A stretch of DNA of 25,000 nucleotides from Cristatella mucedo (taxonomy: Eukaryota; Bryozoa; Phylactolaemata; Cristatellidae), in assembly GCA_009760855.2 (NCBI GenBank), contig WPIO01000009.1, forward strand, positions 3,845,001-3,870,000. Reading direction: 5' to 3'. Position numbers and translations under genes: made by a program. Below, in pieces: positions 10,662-20,258 of this stretch. The notes beneath the pieces were generated by a model. It made no database searches. It saw only the letters and a program-made list of their open reading frames with translations, and was not told the DNA's origin. The stretch's first letter is position 1. Each line of letters opens with the position of its first letter.

Positions 10662-11037
10662 ACTCGGGCATATCGACGAAGAGCTCCCGCTAGCTCGGAC
10701 CGCGCTCTGGTCACCCCGAGTTAAAGGCTCCGTCCACGTGTAAAGTTGCAAGGTCATAGGCACAGCAGCGAGTGTATTAAGACAATGCCGCGTTCGCTAC
10801 TCGTGCGGCCGACGCCGTGCAGTCTCGGACAATGGAGGAGATCGGCGCTCGCCATTTCTACCCTCGCGGGCATTGTTCCCGTCCGCCATTTTTTACCGGC
10901 TATGGACTGAAGCCGGACGTCGGTGGCGTGCGGATCGCCGGCCCTTCGTCGGTCTCAGTTTCCTCTTAGCTTGCGAAAACTGCCCACCCCCTCGCGAGAT
11001 CGCTCGCCCGCGTTCTCGCGTTCGCCCCGGACGTCAC
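10660..11037. promoter_or_regulatory. CpG-rich block with two GCCATTT motifs, possible promoter
   Basis: CpG-dense DNA between a (GA)n and a (CT)n tract. It contains GCCATTTC at 10851-10858 and GCCATTTTTT at 10885-10894, both matching the YY1-type core GCCAT, plus the reverse form AATGGAGG near 10831. Such motifs and GA tracts are common at animal promoters, but no downstream exon could be recognised, so the promoter role is an inference. Confidence 0.2.
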
Positions 11038-11044
11038 TCTCTCC

Positions 11045-11130
<86 letters not shown>

Positions 11131-11140
11131 ATCTCTCTCT
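11038..11140. repeat. (CT)n microsatellite
   Basis: CT tract with a pure core of about 70 bases and CTAT interruptions at the right end. It is the partner of the (GA)n tract at 10583. Confidence 0.98.
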
Positions 11141-12774
11141 TCACCGCCCTTGGCTCTGTCTAGCTCCTTCCCGCCTCCTCCTTGGAGGCACGCCTGCGTC
11201 TCACCGACGCTCGGCGCCGCTCGGCGTCAGCGGCGCCGTTTGAACCCCTACGAACGAGAACGAGGCGAGGCGGGGGTCGGACTTGCCGTATTTACTCTCT
11301 GGCGGCCGTTGACTGCCGCCGGCGGGAAAATTGGATGGCGTGGCGGCAGCGTCGCCTGCGGTCTAGGCGGCCCTGCGGACGGGCGCAGCGGCGATGGCTG
11401 CGCAGACAGCGACTCGGTCGGCCGCGGGGATTGCTGCCCCTGACAGCCGCCGCGGCCAAGGGACTTTCGCGCATGCGTCTAGTCGCCCGCGAGGTTACGC
11501 TTCCGGAGCAGGCGCCGAAAGTCGTCCGCATGGCGTTGGCAGCAGGCTGCTCTCTCTCCGCCAGAGGACGCCGCTGCCCGAAGGACGGACGACGCCAATT
11601 CGGTTGTCGGACGGTAGCCGGATGTTGCACTGGCCATAAGCGCTCGTGAACCTTAGCTCGACAACGCTCATTGTCTGCGAAATAGACTCCAATCCTCCTG
11701 GAGAGCGGTGGGGGCCGGTTTTCGGTGACCAAACCCTACTCTCTGCAAAACTCTGCAAACCGGTTCTGCGGAACTCTGCGAACCTCTCTGCGAAACCCAG
11801 CCGCTTGTGCTCTGGATTGTCAGAAGTGCAGGGCTCTCGTCCGTAGTCTTCTGAACGCGGCCTCGGCTCACGCGTTCTGTACAGTAATCCGAGCTAGGTG
11901 AATGGCCGGCCGGCCGCTGGGGCAGTGCCCAGCCGACCGACCGCGCGCCCCATCAATCAGCACTCCAGCAGCCGTGGGGTAGCACAGCCGCGGATCCGAA
12001 CACGAAATGCTTGAAATCCCGGGACGCGACCATTTGTCGCCTTGTCATCCTTATTTTGAAGCCTTATCGCTTGCGCCGCCTGGCCTAGCAGTATCGACGA
12101 CCTGAGGTCTCTTGCTCTGTGCATCTGCACCCAGGGAGAGGTCGCATTCCGATGGCGGCTTACACCTAGTTTGCATCCTCGCACTAACCATACGCGGCCA
12201 GCATCGTCGAAGGCCCAAATAAGTATTATCATCACTGGCAAAAAGTAAGTTTGAGGAATTGTCGAACCGCTTACGCCGGCGATACAGCTATCCCCAGAAA
12301 TTCGTGCCGTAATCGAGCCTTGCTTCATTCGTGTGCGAAACTCATTCGAATCGACTATGGATCTGTCGAGCTAAATAGCCGAACGGCCGAACTACATTTT
12401 ACACCTGAGAAAGCGTTTAGTAAGTCGTACTTTCCGTGAGCAGACACGGTAATAGGGCCTTCGTGCTCAATAATAAATGTCGCATGTCCTCAATTGGGAT
12501 TTTGCATTTCGTTAACTTGTCCAAAAGTGCTGCGAAATATGCGCGTGTGCGCCGTGTGCGTGTGTGTGGGATCATTCGATGCTATTCTGCTGCCATGAGA
12601 TGGCGTTAGCTCGGCCGCCGCCACCGAACTCGTCGACCGTTGGAAAGATGTCCGAAGGCTTGACATTCAGCATTCTTCTGAGGACGAGACCTCAGCATCC
12701 TCCTCAAAGACGTTCCTCAAGCCGGACCTCAATGTGTGTGCATTTAATGAAGAGCTTGAATAAATCTGAGTAGT
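11141..12774. other. GC-rich segment without recognisable gene
   Basis: CpG-dense to about 11660, then more balanced. Open frames of 123-155 codons occur on both strands over the same bases and look like GC-rich chance frames. CTGGGGCAGTGCCCAG occurs near 11917. An AATAAA occurs near 12760 but no gene ends there visibly. Confidence 0.4.
11740..11798 (+). repeat. Short degenerate tandem repeat, CTCTGCRAAMC-type units
   Basis: About five imperfect units of 10-13 bases (CTCTGCAAAA, CTCTGCAAAC, TTCTGCGGAA, CTCTGCGAAC, CTCTGCGAAAC). Confidence 0.7.
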
Positions 12775-12807
12775 CTGAAGGTCCGAAGCAGCGCTTTGGA
12801 CCTTCAG
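12775..12807. other. Near-perfect hairpin with 15-bp stem
   Basis: CTGAAGGTCCGAAGC (12775-12789), loop AGC, then GCTTTGGACCTTCAG (12793-12807). All 15 positions pair, with a single G-T wobble. It is too short for a typical animal miRNA precursor and there is no T run like an RNA polymerase III terminator directly after it. Function unknown. Confidence 0.7.
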
Positions 12808-13459
12808 CCGCGAATCGGTGCGAATCTTGGGTCGAGCGTCAATTCCAGCTTCATTCCCTGCTTCTCACGTCAGTCCCTCATCGGTCAGGGAGTGCTCAGC
12901 TATCTGATTGATTCTATTTGGTGACAGCTGCCGTTCGATAGATTTTGTTCCATTTTTCTTATGCATATTTGAAAACGAGTAAGCAGCATTTGAGTCTCTT
13001 TAAACAGTAAAGCGCTCTGTTGAGGGTCTTTAAATGATGACCCAGCTGGGTTCAGCTGATTCACGACCGGAAGTTGACCCGAAGAATCGATGAGGCGCGC
13101 CGGCGATTTCGGCGAACCGCTGAGTCCAAGCATCGAGCAAGGTGTTCGCATTTTACGACCCATGTCGTGGGATCGTGTGCTGCTGCGGACAATTCGTAAT
13201 TGCTCACGGGCCGCTGGTGATAGCCGCCGCTAAAGTTTTTCCTGCTGCTTTGAGGCTGTTGAATCAGTTCAACTCTACTTAATGTGATTAGTCTACTGAT
13301 GTTAGAGGAATGAATGCATCAGACGGTGAGTGTACAAAAGCCCAAAAGCCTTGGCGCTTAACTTAAAAACTGGTTTCGCGCTTCTCAGGTAAAAACATTT
13401 CCATAAAAACATTAAAAACAATTTTAAATGGGCTTCGGTTCGTATTTCGAATTCCTTTA
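12808..13459. other. No recognisable gene
   Basis: Balanced to AT-rich unique-looking sequence. No domain, repeat family or RNA gene was seen. Confidence 0.45.
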
Positions 13460-13626
13460 AGTAAGTTTAGGTTTAGCTGACTTATCAGCCTCGTGTATGT
13501 AGCGTCAGAAAAGCCGCAACGGTGGTCACCGCTGCTTGCAGTGGGCAATAAAGGATCGTCCACTGCAGGACTCAAATCCTGGGGTCATGAAGAGCGAGCC
13601 CATTACCACTGGGCTAAGACCAAGTG
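13460..13626 (-). mobile_element. tRNA-derived SINE, copy 1
   Basis: On the minus strand, TAGCCCAGTGG (about 13601-13611) fits the RNA polymerase III A box. About 35 bases on, GATTTGAGTCC fits a B box with two mismatches inside a paired CAGGA/TCCTG stem. A D arm GCCC...GGGC can be drawn. The anticodon and acceptor stems do not pair, so this is a tRNA-derived head, not a tRNA gene. The body (GTTGCGGCTTTTCTGACGC, then GAGGCTGATAAG) is shared with the copy at 9478. The 3' end near 13460-13470 is inferred from where the two copies stop matching. Confidence 0.6.
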
Positions 13627-13636
13627 GCTAACATAT

Positions 13637-13700
13637 TTAAAGTGCCTAGAATGAGATTTGTTTCTCTTTGGGTTTTACACAACGGTTTTATTATAATTGT
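13637..13700 (+). mobile_element. Decayed LINE 3' tail (copy 5)
   Basis: AAAGTGCCTAGAATGAGATT, then GTTTCTCT, then TTGGG, then an AT-rich end with ATTATA. This follows the order of the LINE terminal block on the plus strand, but the second stem arm and the tail are eroded. Confidence 0.5.
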
Positions 13701-14420
13701 CCTTACAATACCTGGAAGCCTCATAAAATCAGAGGGACCTAGTGGAATCGTATTCCTTATATTGTATTGCTTCCGGCTGATCTGTTCGCGGCTCTCTTCC
13801 AGATTACTTTATACTGCCAGTGTACACCTGGCCACTATTTGCCTAATCTCCGACAATAATCACATTTTAGAATTATAATTGTAATCCCAGGTTTGTGACC
13901 GACGCGAGTGATTGCTATGGTGGGTGTCTAGTCTCCCCTTTTCAATTACCAACTAGTCTTTAGATGGAGACTGCTTATCTTCTACAGAGCTAACCCAAAG
14001 ATCCATCTCTAGCCGCTCAATAACGCCGCCACGATGTTTGGAGCCAATCTCGCCTTAGCCTAGTTAACTGTGAGATTCTGATCCAGGAAGTATGAAGTAT
14101 GAGAACTGGTTTAAACCGCGGTTTAGTGGAGAAGGAAGCTAGACATGGGCCGGTTGCGCATTCCGTCCGAGAATGAAAATTAACCTTTCCAATTCTGAAA
14201 TTTAGGACGGGAGATAATTTAGCACGACGATGCGCTACTACGATACCATCCCAAGCGAGCGATTGGTAGGCGATCGCGAGCCAATGTGTGTTTTTCGGAG
14301 AATATTATTCCCTTCAATGACACGTGCAGAGTGCGAGACATCCGGCGAGTACTTAAGTCACAATCGTCTGTTCCTTTCTTTCTCCGACCCAACGCCGCTT
14401 GAAAGCCGAACAGCCCTCTG
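13701..14420. other. No recognisable gene
   Basis: Unique-looking sequence upstream of a LINE copy. No clear extension of LINE homology to the left of about 14421 could be read; frames of up to 84 codons have no motif. Confidence 0.45.
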
Positions 14421-15101
14421 CTGAGTGTCCGTCACTTATCAGACCTCTCGTTAGACGACCACATCAGCTCCACAGTCAAATCGGCCTACTTTCAGCTACA
14501 TAACATTGCTAAAATTCGGGCTTGTTTAGATAAGGATACCACGTCTAGATTGGTCCGTGCATTTGTGACATCCCGACTTGATTTCTGTAACTCGCTGCTT
14601 CCTGGCCTACCGGCATGTGCAATCAGGCGATTACAGATTGTGTAAAACTCTGCACATAGGCTTGTCTGTCGTGAACGTCGCAGTTGCCACATCACACCAC
14701 TTCTCGCCGACCTGCACTGGCTACCAGTCAAGCAACGGATCGACTTCAAGGTTTCATCGCTCACTTTTAGGTCACTTCATTCTTTGGCTCCAGCTTATCT
14801 CTCAGATCTACTCCCCCACCAGGCCAGGCATCGCACCACCCGCTTTTCGGAATCCAACAGTTTACCACTACCTCGTACAAGCCTCAAATCCTTTGGAGAC
14901 CGTGCATTTAGTTCGTATGCTCCCAAAGCCTGGAACTCCCTTCCGACTGTCGTCACAACATCCCCCAACTTGACCACATTTAAAAAGAACCTAAAACCCA
15001 CCTATTCAGGACAGCATTTAGTGGGTCCCTGTGATTCGTCCTTGATGTGCTTATGCGTGCTGACACTGTGCATGCTGCCACTAACCACGTTTGCATGCTG
15101 A
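14421..15101 (+). pseudogene. LINE ORF2 C-terminal fragment (reverse transcriptase protein)
   Basis: One continuous frame with a single in-frame stop (TAA at 14643-14645, where relatives have Gln). In order: LSLDDHISSTVKSAYFQL, then TSRLDFCNSLLPGLP, then RLQIV-stop-NSAHRLV, then HITPLLADLHWLPVKQRI, then LAPAYLSDLLPHQ and SSYAPKAWNSLP. These blocks are the standard C-terminal hallmark of CR1/L2/Jockey-superfamily LINE proteins in invertebrates, downstream of the RT catalytic palm. The catalytic motifs themselves are absent because the copy is 5' truncated. The frame ends at 15101 in the 3' UTR repeats. No start codon is meaningful here. Confidence 0.92.
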
Positions 15102-15262
15102 CCCTGTGCATGTCACCCCTAACCATATTATTCGTGTTGTTTAACAAGCATGATATAACTCGCGATTCAATCGCGTTTCCCTTTGCAGCAAACGTAAAGC
15201 GCCTAGAAAGAGATTGAGTTCTCTGAGGGCGCTTTATCAAGTGCATTATTATTATTATTATC
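14421..15262 (+). mobile_element. 5'-truncated LINE, RT C-terminus to (ATT)n tail (copy 6)
   Basis: About 840 bases in the sense orientation. It holds the C-terminal part of a CR1/Jockey-type ORF2, then a 3' UTR with two related units of about 38 bp carrying GCATGCTG words, then the terminal hairpin (AAAGCGCC ... GGCGCTTT) and a tail of ATT units ending at about 15262. Its coding part is almost identical in places to the minus-strand copy at 20259, which suggests fairly recent insertion. The 5' end is where readable homology stops and no target-site duplication was established. Confidence 0.92.
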
Positions 15263-15915
15263 AAATCCAGCAGCAGCTTTCGAGGCTAGACCACGGGTCT
15301 TTAACATCCGAAGTCCGATGTCTCTAATTCGCACATCCTCTGCTCTTGAAAGGTTCCTTTTCTTTCACCTTCGTCCAAGACCTTTGACAAACTCAAAGAC
15401 TTGAAAGTACGGCCGCTTTCGCATGCGGCTAAATAGCTGGGCGACAAATCCTCGCAGCCAGCGAATGGCGCCTCGGGCGCTCTCGCTCTACCTAACGCGT
15501 ACTGGTGCGCGTCAAAAATAATTGGCAAAAGACCCATCAATCTGCTTCGGGCGAGATGTTCGCGCACGTAACGGCGTACGGCTGGCTGATTGAATGCCTA
15601 ATGCGTCCGGGTGGTCCCGAGGGTTTCTAGCAGCCTACGTCCTCAGCTCACCGAACCAGGCTGCGATTCTTGCGGTTTAAATAAATCATTCGGAGGTATC
15701 GTGCGACCGAGAAAATGAAGATATCGAATGCTCTAAGTGAACGGACACTGGGGACCGTTGTAAACAATGGTGAAACGGGGTTGTTGCACGAAGACGCAGA
15801 CGCACGTCAATAAGATACAAGTGGTGAACGAACTGTGCGCACTGGTGCCGTGGCTAAAATTCTCTTCCAACAAGGTCCCCGAGCAAATCCGAGGTGCAAA
15901 TCTTGATGCACAATC
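15263..15915. other. No recognisable gene
   Basis: Region between two LINE copies of opposite orientation. A minus-strand frame of 88 codons (15301-15567) has no motif. Nothing else was seen. Confidence 0.45.
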
Positions 15916-16200
15916 GTAATAATAATAATAATAATAATACATTTGATCTAGTGCCCTCAGAGAACTCAATCTCATCACAGGCACTTTACATTTGCTGCAA
16001 AGGAAACCCGATCGAATCGTTAGTGGTAGCATGCTCAATAAACAACAAGAATAGCATGGTTAGGGGTGACATGCACAAGGTCAGCATGCAAATATAGTTA
16101 GTGGCAGCGTGCACAGCGTCAGCACGCATTAGCACATAAAGAAAGGATCGCAGGGACCCACCACACGTCAGCGAGTGGCAGCACGCACAGCAGTCCTTCT
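15916..16200 (-). mobile_element. LINE 3' UTR and tail (copy 7) with compensatory stem change
   Basis: Minus-strand copy with (TTA)n at 15917-15939. The terminal stem reads AAAGTGCC ... GGCACTA: compared with other copies both strands changed (C to T on one arm, G to A on the other), so pairing is kept. The two 38-bp 3' UTR units are present, and after the usual GGGACCCAC end a third partial unit (GAGTGGCAGCACGCACAGCA) follows at about 16173-16193. No coding is left. Confidence 0.9.
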
Positions 16201-16996
16201 TTTCCCTACTGAGCTTGGCGCTCTGAAAGCCCTGAAATATGGGATAAGACTAAGGCGAAAGCGTGCGCATCTTTGAACTCTGCTTACTGATATTTACGCC
16301 CCACATTCCCTCGCAATCGTACGGTTTCTACGAGAGGTCACTAGACTTGCGATCGCGTGTCCGCCTGAGCTGCTGTGAGCAGTCCTCTGACTCGAAGCCG
16401 GTGAGTAAGCCAGTGGCATCTTTCGCCGAGTCCTCTCTTCTAGCTTGACGTGATGTTGCCACGACGTAGACCATTTGCCTTCGGCGCACGTTTTGCACTG
16501 CTGTCGCAGCTGCGCACCGGAGTTGCTTTTTTCAGCGGAGACGTTGGCATCCGTCGCCTGCTTGCTACTAGCTGCAGCCACGGACCTAACCAAGGTGGCT
16601 GGGTAATAATCGGCACATAATTGCATAGGAGCAAATACGAGCACTCTCCTAGTGTTCTGGTCGCCCCCTCTCTCGAAGTACGACCGCTTAATAAGGTTCT
16701 TTATTCTCGTGTAGCCATCGGGTGCTGCCATTGCAGGGAAGGCAGCCAAAAGCGTTGCCGGGCGTGGAGGGCCACGTCTGGAAGGTTGCCAAAAGCCTGC
16801 ATTACCCTATCACTGCATGAGCCAGTAGCCCCTTGCTCCTCCAGACTCATTGACTCATCGTTGGCCGGTGAAAGCTGCTGGACGCTTAACCACATTCTCG
16901 TAGGTTGCTAAGCTTCGCAAGACAGCTGGTGACCGACAGCTGCCTTAGAAACGAGTTAAGTTGGTAGAGTTGCGCACACGTGAATACACATTATGA
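16201..16996. other. No recognisable gene
   Basis: Open frames of 96 (plus, 16621-16911) and 151 codons (minus, 16294-16749) overlap on opposite strands and contain no motif I recognise. No RNA gene or repeat family was seen. Confidence 0.4.
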
Positions 16997-17028
16997 ACTG
17001 CTACTACTACTGCTGCTGCTGCTACTAA
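16997..17028. repeat. (CTA)n(CTG)n trinucleotide repeat
   Basis: ACTGCTACTACTACTGCTGC-type tract, about ten triplets, lying directly beside the tail of the LINE copy at 17029. It may have grown from target DNA or tail sequence. Confidence 0.85.
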
Positions 17029-17298
17029 CAATAATGATAACTCATTGTTATTGCTTTCTAACAGAACCTAATCTCCTTCTGGGCACTTCAAATAAGCTAG
17101 AAATGCAACAAATAATATAATTATTAATCACTGAGAATAAAGACCACAAGTGCAGTTCGAATAAGTACATAAACATGATTAACACGAATGAAGCAAATGC
17201 TGTGGAGAATGCGTGGATCTTTAGCTTTGTTTTTAAATATCGTCAAGTCAATGAGTGTTGCGATGTCAGTTGGTGAGAGTATTTTAGGCTTTTGGAAT
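17029..17298 (-). mobile_element. Old LINE 3' end (copy 8)
   Basis: Minus-strand, diverged. It ends with ATTATTGT, preceded by GGTTCTG, AGATTAG and AAGTGCCC of the terminal block; the second stem arm has decayed. Further in, TTTTTAAATATCGTCAAGTCAA and GATGTCAGTTGGTGAGAGT (plus strand) line up with the coding end of the copy at 20259 (the KAWNSLP to TTFKKN zone). It is truncated at about 17298, where the tail of the next copy begins. Confidence 0.75.
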
Positions 17299-18009
17299 AG
17301 TAATAATGATTAATTATGATAACAAGTCTTTTGTATAGCGCCCTAAGAGAACCGCATCTCGATCCAGATGCTTTGCAGCTTGCTGCTAGAGAAGCAATAA
17401 GCAAATGAAAGAATGACAAGTAGGGTATGGTTTAGACAAGCATGCAAACACATCCAAGTATCGTGCATTAATAAGCACGAAAATGCCCACAAGAAGGCAA
17501 TCGCGACCGCTGGCTGGTTAGTAGGACCCCTAGCTACTACTGTGCACTGATTTTTGCACTCATGAAGCAAACGTTCACCACGGTGCAATACAAAAATATA
17601 TCACTCTTGTCCTAAGTCAAAACGTGAACAGTTTGTAGGAACACACAACACATAAGGAAAATTCACTCGAACGGAGCGTAGTCTCCGAATAGCATGTAGG
17701 GTTTTAGCTTCTTTCTGAATTTCTTTCAATGAGAAGGTGACGTGATGTCAGTCGCTAGTGAGCGCTAGGCTATGTTAGCATAGTTACTTGAACGGGCGGC
17801 CTCCACTGAATTTGAAGTCAGTCAGAGACACAACCAAGCAATCAGAGTCAGAAGATCGAGTGTTGCTACTGGGGGCCAGCCGTGACACTAATTCAGATGG
17901 ACATGCCGAAGAATGGATTGACGTAAGCATAAGAGACAGAATGAGAGCCTAGCAGCCGATTTATAGTCGGGATGTCACGAGCGCATAGACCACTTGGCTG
18001 TGATGTCTG

Positions 18010-18770
18010 TACCTAAGCAAGGCGAAGTTTGAGGATTAGGGTTCCTAATATCTGAGGAGCACTTTGTTTGCCCATAATTAGTAAGCTGTTTTTATCGGCA
18101 TTCAATTCGATCAAGTTTGCTGCCAATAGAGCACGAATGTCTGCAAAATATGCTGTAAGGGAGCTGAGATAGTTTGAGATGATAGGAGACAGAGAAGGAT
18201 TAAAGCACCAAGTACACCAGCTTGTCGTCTGCATTAAGAGATGAGAGCCTAGATTGTGCTCGGCGATTACATCGGCAATAGGGAGAGTGTACATTTCTGA
18301 AAGAAGGAGACCTAAAACGGATCACCGGGGCACGTCATACTTCTAGGGCTCACCTGGAGACCGTCGACATCCACTCTCTGAATTTTCCAATTATTTAGGA
18401 CCTAAAACATTCCAGCACACTGCCCCTGATGCCTAGGCAAGGTCAAAGATGCTCAAAAAGGGTTTGGTGGTCAATGGCATCCAATGCTGCTGAGTGATTG
18501 ATCAGAACTAGCATATAGACTCTTAACTAAGTCAGGTTTCCTGAGATGGTCGTTGTAAGCCAGATGCAATGGCGAGTCTGTAATGTGATTGGCTCTACAA
18601 CCTCTCTGGAGATTACTTGCTAGGTTTGCCGTTTGGATGTGAGAGAGTTTAGTTGGTCTGACATTACTCACTCCTGTGAACGTGTCATCTTGAAATGGAC
18701 TCTCTGATTCTGTTAATCTCTCCGACAAAGAAGCTAGGGGAAAGATCGTCTAGATCACCACAAGGGTAGC
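18010..18770 (-). pseudogene. LINE reverse transcriptase domain, degenerate
   Basis: Read on the minus strand: DLSPSFFVGEINRIRESI (18691-18750) matches the block before the RT finger. The frame at 18471-18728 aligns with the fingers (SNV..TKLSHIQ, LASNLQR, LHLAYNDH). SAALDAIDHQTL (about 18466-18500) is motif A, keeping the catalytic Asp. VPR-stop-SVLGLLL (18305-18337) is the PQGSVLGP block. MYTLPIADVI follows. The catalytic YADD box survives only in a shifted frame as NADDKLVYL (about 18212-18238): both Asp codons remain but Tyr is Asn and a frameshift separates it from the rest. NADKNSLLIMG then continues in the first frame. It cannot encode an active enzyme. Confidence 0.88.
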
Positions 18771-19235
18771 TGGGTACGGTGCTGATTTGGTTTAGGGTTG
18801 TGTAGGGCATTAATGGTCGACATAAGGGTTTCTTGATTTAGCATCGGTTATTGCACCGTGTTATTAAGCTAGGCCTGCTTTTACCGGCGATAGATTAGTA
18901 TGACCTGCAATTATGCTCGCATGCGGTCGCTTGACAGTCAGTCTTTTTTTCTTTTTTGGAGCTTGGGCTTAGCATTCCTAGCTAGTCCGACATGCGCACT
19001 AAGCCATAAGCATAAATCTTGGCGAAAGCCTAGGTTGTGCTTAGTCCGAAGAGAAAACTCGTCCGGAGCACGAGTAAGCTTCGTGCTGCATGTAGGATTA
19101 TACCAGCGATGGTAGATCGGATGGTTAAGCAGAAATGGCCACGAAGATGTTTTTGGCGAACACCTTTAATATCAAGGTTCTTAAAGTTTCCCGATTAGCA
19201 GAGAATTTTCTATACCATCGGAGTACGTGCTGCAG

Positions 19236-19295
19236 GGGAAGAGAGAGATAGAGGGAGAGAGAGAAAGAGAAAGAAATAGAGAGAGAGAGAGAGAG

Positions 19296-19388
<93 letters not shown>
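19236..19388. repeat. (GA)n(GT)n(GA)n compound microsatellite inside a LINE
   Basis: Imperfect GA tract 19238-19297, pure (GT)n of about 35 units 19298-19368, then (GA)n 19369-19388. It lies between the endonuclease and the RT linker of the dead LINE and splits its open frame. The GT core is a Z-DNA candidate. Confidence 0.97.
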
Positions 19389-19389
19389 T

Positions 19390-19990
19390 CCGCAGGCGGT
19401 AAGATGCGAAGAGATTGGTAATAGTAGGAGTTGACAGTGCACTATCGCGGCAGAACATCCAATCGAAAGTTTTACCTTTGACGTGAGTGTGCCCTTGTTC
19501 ATGAGCTACGACAGAAAGCGAATCGGCCAAAAAGAGCAATTCTGCTCATACAGGGTTAGTTGGATCATCGAAATGAAGGTTGAAACAATCCATCATAAGG
19601 AGCGACAATTTCAGGCCGCCAGAATCGAAATGAGATTGGAAAATCGGAAATAAAGCAAGCGCTGGAACCTGTGGGCGATAGAGTGTTGTCACATTAGGCA
19701 GCTGATGGTTTGAGGGACTCGACACGAAGATATTCTGAGGACTGCCTCGAGTTGACTGCAAGCGGCTTAGAACTGAGAGGGATGGAAGACAATTGATACT
19801 CTGCCGCCGGTTATGACAGACCTTGGGGCATAAAAGAAAGAGAAGTCTTTAGCGCCGGTTAAGGTCGGGTGATTAGTGGATTTCAACCAGGTCTCGGTCA
19901 CCGAAAACACATCGAGGGTATCTTCAAGAAACCTATCTCATATTATCATGGTTTTATGGCATATAGCCCGGGCATTCCACGGGCCCACTG
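19390..19990 (-). pseudogene. LINE APE-type endonuclease domain, degenerate
   Basis: Minus strand: GPWNARAICHKT (about 19950-19985) is the N-terminal block, followed after one TGA stop by FLEDTLDVFSVTETWL, which contains the TETWL signature of apurinic-like endonucleases, including the catalytic Glu. Then come a Gly-rich strand with FHPSQF, EYLRVESL, and in another frame QLPNVTTLYRP and CFNLHFDDPTNP (equivalent to the DFNxHxDDxxN metal-site block, with the first Asp replaced). The end is DSLSVVAHE, THVKGKTFDWMFCRDS. At least one frameshift and two stops are present. Confidence 0.85.
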
Positions 19991-20000
19991 AGGAGTGACC

Positions 20001-20258
20001 CTTGTTATTGTAGAGGGTTTGATGGCTATCAAGTTAGTTCGCGGCATCTCTCGAGCAAGATAGAAATTTCGGGCGGCTTGAAACAATGCATAGAACACTG
20101 TAGATTCGTCCCTCGTCTCCTCTCTTACTTCGCCTGGCCTTCCTAGCCGAGATGCCCCCCCCCCCGATTCGTGAACCCTGGCCGAGGCGAGAGTGACAAT
20201 CGGGAATGGTTTGAATGGGAGTAGCGAAATGAAGGATGCATCAACGAGAGTACAGAAT
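20001..20258. other. Unassigned spacer between two LINE copies
   Basis: Lies between the endonuclease start of the dead LINE and the tail of the next copy. It may contain the dead LINE's 5' region, but nothing could be matched. A C11-type run sits at about 20155-20165. Confidence 0.4.

Larger units (their letters stand above)
17300..20000 (-). mobile_element. Near-complete but dead APE-type LINE (copy 9)
   Basis: A minus-strand element of at least 2.7 kb. In order from its 5' side: endonuclease start (about 19985), endonuclease C-terminal part (to about 19390), an internal compound microsatellite, a linker, the reverse transcriptase finger and palm (about 18770-18010), the C-terminal zone (about 17950-17690, aligning with the 20259 copy), 3' UTR, the terminal block TTCTCTTAGGGCGCTATAC, and an AT tail at 17300-17321. 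Frames are broken by several stops and shifts. ORF1 (the nucleic-acid-binding protein) was not recognised; 20001-20258 might belong to its 5' end. The motif order places it in the Jockey/CR1 superfamily. Confidence 0.88.

Noticed and set aside
11182-11732. 155-codon plus and 146-codon minus frames over the same bases
   Set aside because: Typical chance frames of GC-rich DNA; no domain, and the two strands are equally open.
13560-13615. Functional tRNA gene on the minus strand
   Set aside because: A and B boxes are present, but the acceptor and anticodon stems do not pair, and the segment is shared with a second diverged copy, so a SINE is more likely.
18900-19115. 71-codon plus frame
   Set aside because: Lies antisense within the LINE linker region and has no motif.
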